Shown here in pieces: positions 6,699 through 10,537 of a DNA stretch of 10,537 bases. Source of the DNA: Sphingomonadaceae bacterium. GTDB lineage: Bacteria; Pseudomonadota; Alphaproteobacteria; Sphingomonadales; Sphingomonadaceae. Where the stretch lies: assembly GCA_013821585.1 (NCBI GenBank), contig JACDGO010000041.1:1-10537 (forward strand). Direction: 5' to 3'. The notes beneath the pieces are model-generated. The model did no database searches and had not been told where the DNA came from. It saw nothing but the letters and a program-made list of their open reading frames with translations. The translations under genes and the position numbers were made by a program. Each line of letters starts with the position of its first letter. Position 1 is the stretch's first letter.

Positions 6699-7519
6699 CG
6701 GGCGCGCGGCCGCCGCTGCGCGAGGTCATCGCGCGCCACGGACTGAAAGCGTCGAAGGCGCTCGGGCAGAATTTCCTTCTCGACGCGCAGCTGCTTGACC
6801 GCATCGCCGGGATTCCGGATTTTTCTACGACCGCTGAGGTTTACGAGGTCGGCCCCGGGCCGGGCGGCTTGACCCGCGCCCTGATCGACCGCGGCGCGAT
6901 CGTTACGACGGTGGAACGGGATCGGCGCTGCCTGCCGGCGCTCGCGGAGCTGGCCGGGGCGCATCCGGGAAAATTGCGCGTGATCGAAGGCGACGCGCTG
7001 AAGCTGCCGCTAGACCGTGTCCTTCCGCCCGGCGGGCATGTCGTCGCGAACCTGCCGTATAATGTCGGCACCGCGCTGCTCGTCGACTGGCTCGGCGGCG
7101 GCGACTGGCCGCCGCGATGGGCGTCGCTGACGCTGATGTTTCAGGTCGAGGTCGCCGAGCGCATCGTCGCCGCGCCCGATTCCTCCGCTTATGGCCGTCT
7201 CGCGGTCCTGGCCCAGTGGCGCAGCACGCCGCGTATCGCGATGAAGGTGCATCGCTCCGCCTTCACGCCGCCGCCCAAGGTGATGTCGGCGGTCGTCCAC
7301 ATCGTCCCGAAGCCTGCGCCCCTGGGCGTCAAGCCGGCGACGCTCGAACGCCTGACCGCCGCCGCGTTCGGCCAACGTCGCAAGATGCTGCGGCAAAGCC
7401 TGAAAGGCGTCGCAGGCGCGGCGGAGGCGATGACGGCGCTCGGCATCGATCCGGTGCGCCGCGCGGAGACGCTCTCGATCGAGGAGTTCGCGGGCCTAGC
7501 GCGCCTTATTGCGGTTTGA
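6695..7519 (+). CDS. rsmA: 16S rRNA dimethyladenosine methyltransferase RsmA/KsgA
   Basis: RsmA (KsgA) uses S-adenosylmethionine to dimethylate two adjacent adenines, A1518 and A1519 in E. coli numbering, in the last helix of 16S rRNA. This is a late checkpoint of 30S assembly. The 274-residue protein shows the expected order: ALGQNFLLD (22-30), SAM motif [11 protein letters not shown] (51-60), E74 of the acidic SAM-ribose loop, GDAL (99-102), catalytic motif IV NLPYN (119-123), the [11 protein letters not shown] segment (190-200), and the C-terminal helix [12 protein letters not shown] (225-236). E. coli KsgA is 273 residues. The start is TTG 6695, whose last two bases are also the start of the TGA stop of pdxA (TTGA). 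No better start exists before the conserved N terminus, so translational coupling to pdxA is likely. Its last 14 bp overlap the 3' end of the convergent TPR gene. Confidence 0.95.
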   Translation: MTGARPPLREVIARHGLKASKALGQNFLLDAQLLDRIAGIPDFSTTAEVYEVGPGPGGLTRALIDRGAIVTTVERDRRCLPALAELAGAHPGKLRVIEGDALKLPLDRVLPPGGHVVANLPYNVGTALLVDWLGGGDWPPRWASLTLMFQVEVAERIVAAPDSSAYGRLAVLAQWRSTPRIAMKVHRSAFTPPPKVMSAVVHIVPKPAPLGVKPATLERLTAAAFGQRRKMLRQSLKGVAGAAEAMTALGIDPVRRAETLSIEEFAGLARLIAV

Positions 7520-8024
7520 TCGGGCTCGCGGTCGGATGCGGCGTCACCGCCTGCGCCGAGAGTTCGGGTCCGGCCGAGCCGTGCTCTATGGCTGCCGCGA
7601 GCGCGACCTGCTCGGGGCAGTTGCCAATGCACAAGCCCTTGAGCTTGGCGAGATTCTCGCGCGCCTTGGTCACGGCGCCCTTGGCGACCATCGCCTCGCC
7701 CTGCCCCGCGATCGCCGCGATGTCGTTGGGCTCGAGCGACAGCGCCTCGCGATAGAGACGGATCGCCTTGCCGGGCAGACCCTGCCGCGTCGCCACCTTG
7801 GCGAGCGACACGAACGCCATGCGATTGCGCGGATCGACCGCGAGCGCGCTTTCGAGCACGTCGTTCGCGGCTTCGAGGCGGCCCGCCGCGGCGTCGGCGT
7901 TTCCTTCCATCACTAGCGCCGCCGAGCGCGGATCGACGCCGGCCGTGGGGCGCTCGCCGTGGCTTACGCTCGACACGGCGGCGAGAAGGGTCGCGAGCGC
8001 GAGGGCCGGGGGCGTCAGGCGCAT
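7506..8024 (-). CDS. Secreted TPR-repeat protein of unknown function
   Basis: This 172-residue protein begins [19 protein letters not shown], a short signal peptide without a lipobox, so a periplasmic location is likely. About three tetratricopeptide repeats follow, roughly residues 34-67, 68-101 and 102-135. Their helix-pair pattern is clear in [20 protein letters not shown] and [20 protein letters not shown]. TPRs bind other proteins. After the repeats comes LCIGNC (C132 and C136, a CxxxC pair), then a short proline- and threonine-rich tail. I chose ATG 8024 over ATG 8042 because GGAGA sits 5 nt before it while the upstream ATG has no Shine-Dalgarno. It begins 31 nt after the rsmB-like gene, so it is probably the last gene of the guaB operon. 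It overlaps the 3' end of rsmA. The client protein is unknown, and I do not recognise a named gene. Confidence 0.85.
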   Translation of the reverse strand: MRLTPPALALATLLAAVSSVSHGERPTAGVDPRSAALVMEGNADAAAGRLEAANDVLESALAVDPRNRMAFVSLAKVATRQGLPGKAIRLYREALSLEPNDIAAIAGQGEAMVAKGAVTKARENLAKLKGLCIGNCPEQVALAAAIEHGSAGPELSAQAVTPHPTASPIKPQ

Positions 8025-8029
8025 CAGGG

Positions 8030-8034
8030 TCTCC
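8030..8034 (-). promoter_or_regulatory. Ribosome-binding site of the TPR gene
   Basis: Reading leftwards, GGAGA stands 5 nt before ATG 8024. It decides between two in-frame ATGs and trims six residues from the longest frame. Confidence 0.65.
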
Positions 8035-8055
8035 AAAACCATTTAAGCCCGGCGC

Positions 8056-10537
<2,482 letters not shown>

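Overview
The window is a GC-rich stretch of a bacterial chromosome carrying conserved housekeeping genes. Gene content, protein style and gene order (pepA beside lptD-surA-pdxA-rsmA) point to an alphaproteobacterium, most likely a sphingomonad such as Sphingopyxis, Sphingomonas or a relative. The genus is an inference from remembered family patterns, not from a search.

Layout. Positions 1-255 (minus) hold the N-terminal 85 residues of nucleoside diphosphate kinase (ndk). Positions 256-448 are a non-coding gap dominated by a 110-bp imperfect palindrome at 334-443 made of two inverted hairpin units. Positions 449-1906 (minus) encode an M17 leucyl aminopeptidase (pepA). A 143-bp divergent gap follows. 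A plus-strand cluster then runs from 2050 to 7519: lptD (outer-membrane LPS translocon), surA (periplasmic chaperone/PPIase for outer-membrane proteins), pdxA (vitamin B6 synthesis) and rsmA/ksgA (16S rRNA dimethyladenosine methyltransferase). This is the classic lptD-surA-pdxA-ksgA order known from E. coli. The other strand carries guaB (IMP dehydrogenase, 5' end beyond the window), an RsmB/NOP-family rRNA methyltransferase and a small secreted TPR protein. These three read leftwards from 10537 to 7506 and converge on rsmA with a 14-bp overlap.

How they fit together. SurA is known to escort LptD to the outer membrane, so the first two genes of the plus cluster are a client and its chaperone. 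pdxA follows 28 bp after surA and overlaps rsmA (TTGA), which suggests translational coupling. guaB and rsmB share an ATGA overlap, and the TPR gene starts 31 nt after rsmB, so these three probably form one operon.

I see no undescribed multi-gene system, phage, transposase, CRISPR array, tRNA or rRNA gene. The least ordinary item is the palindromic element between pepA and ndk. Its two arms differ by paired substitutions that keep the stems, and a central stem is stable only in the pepA-sense RNA. Other points are starts (pdxA lacks a good start codon, surA starts at TTG), single-residue changes in PdxA and LptD, and the convergent overlap without a visible terminator.
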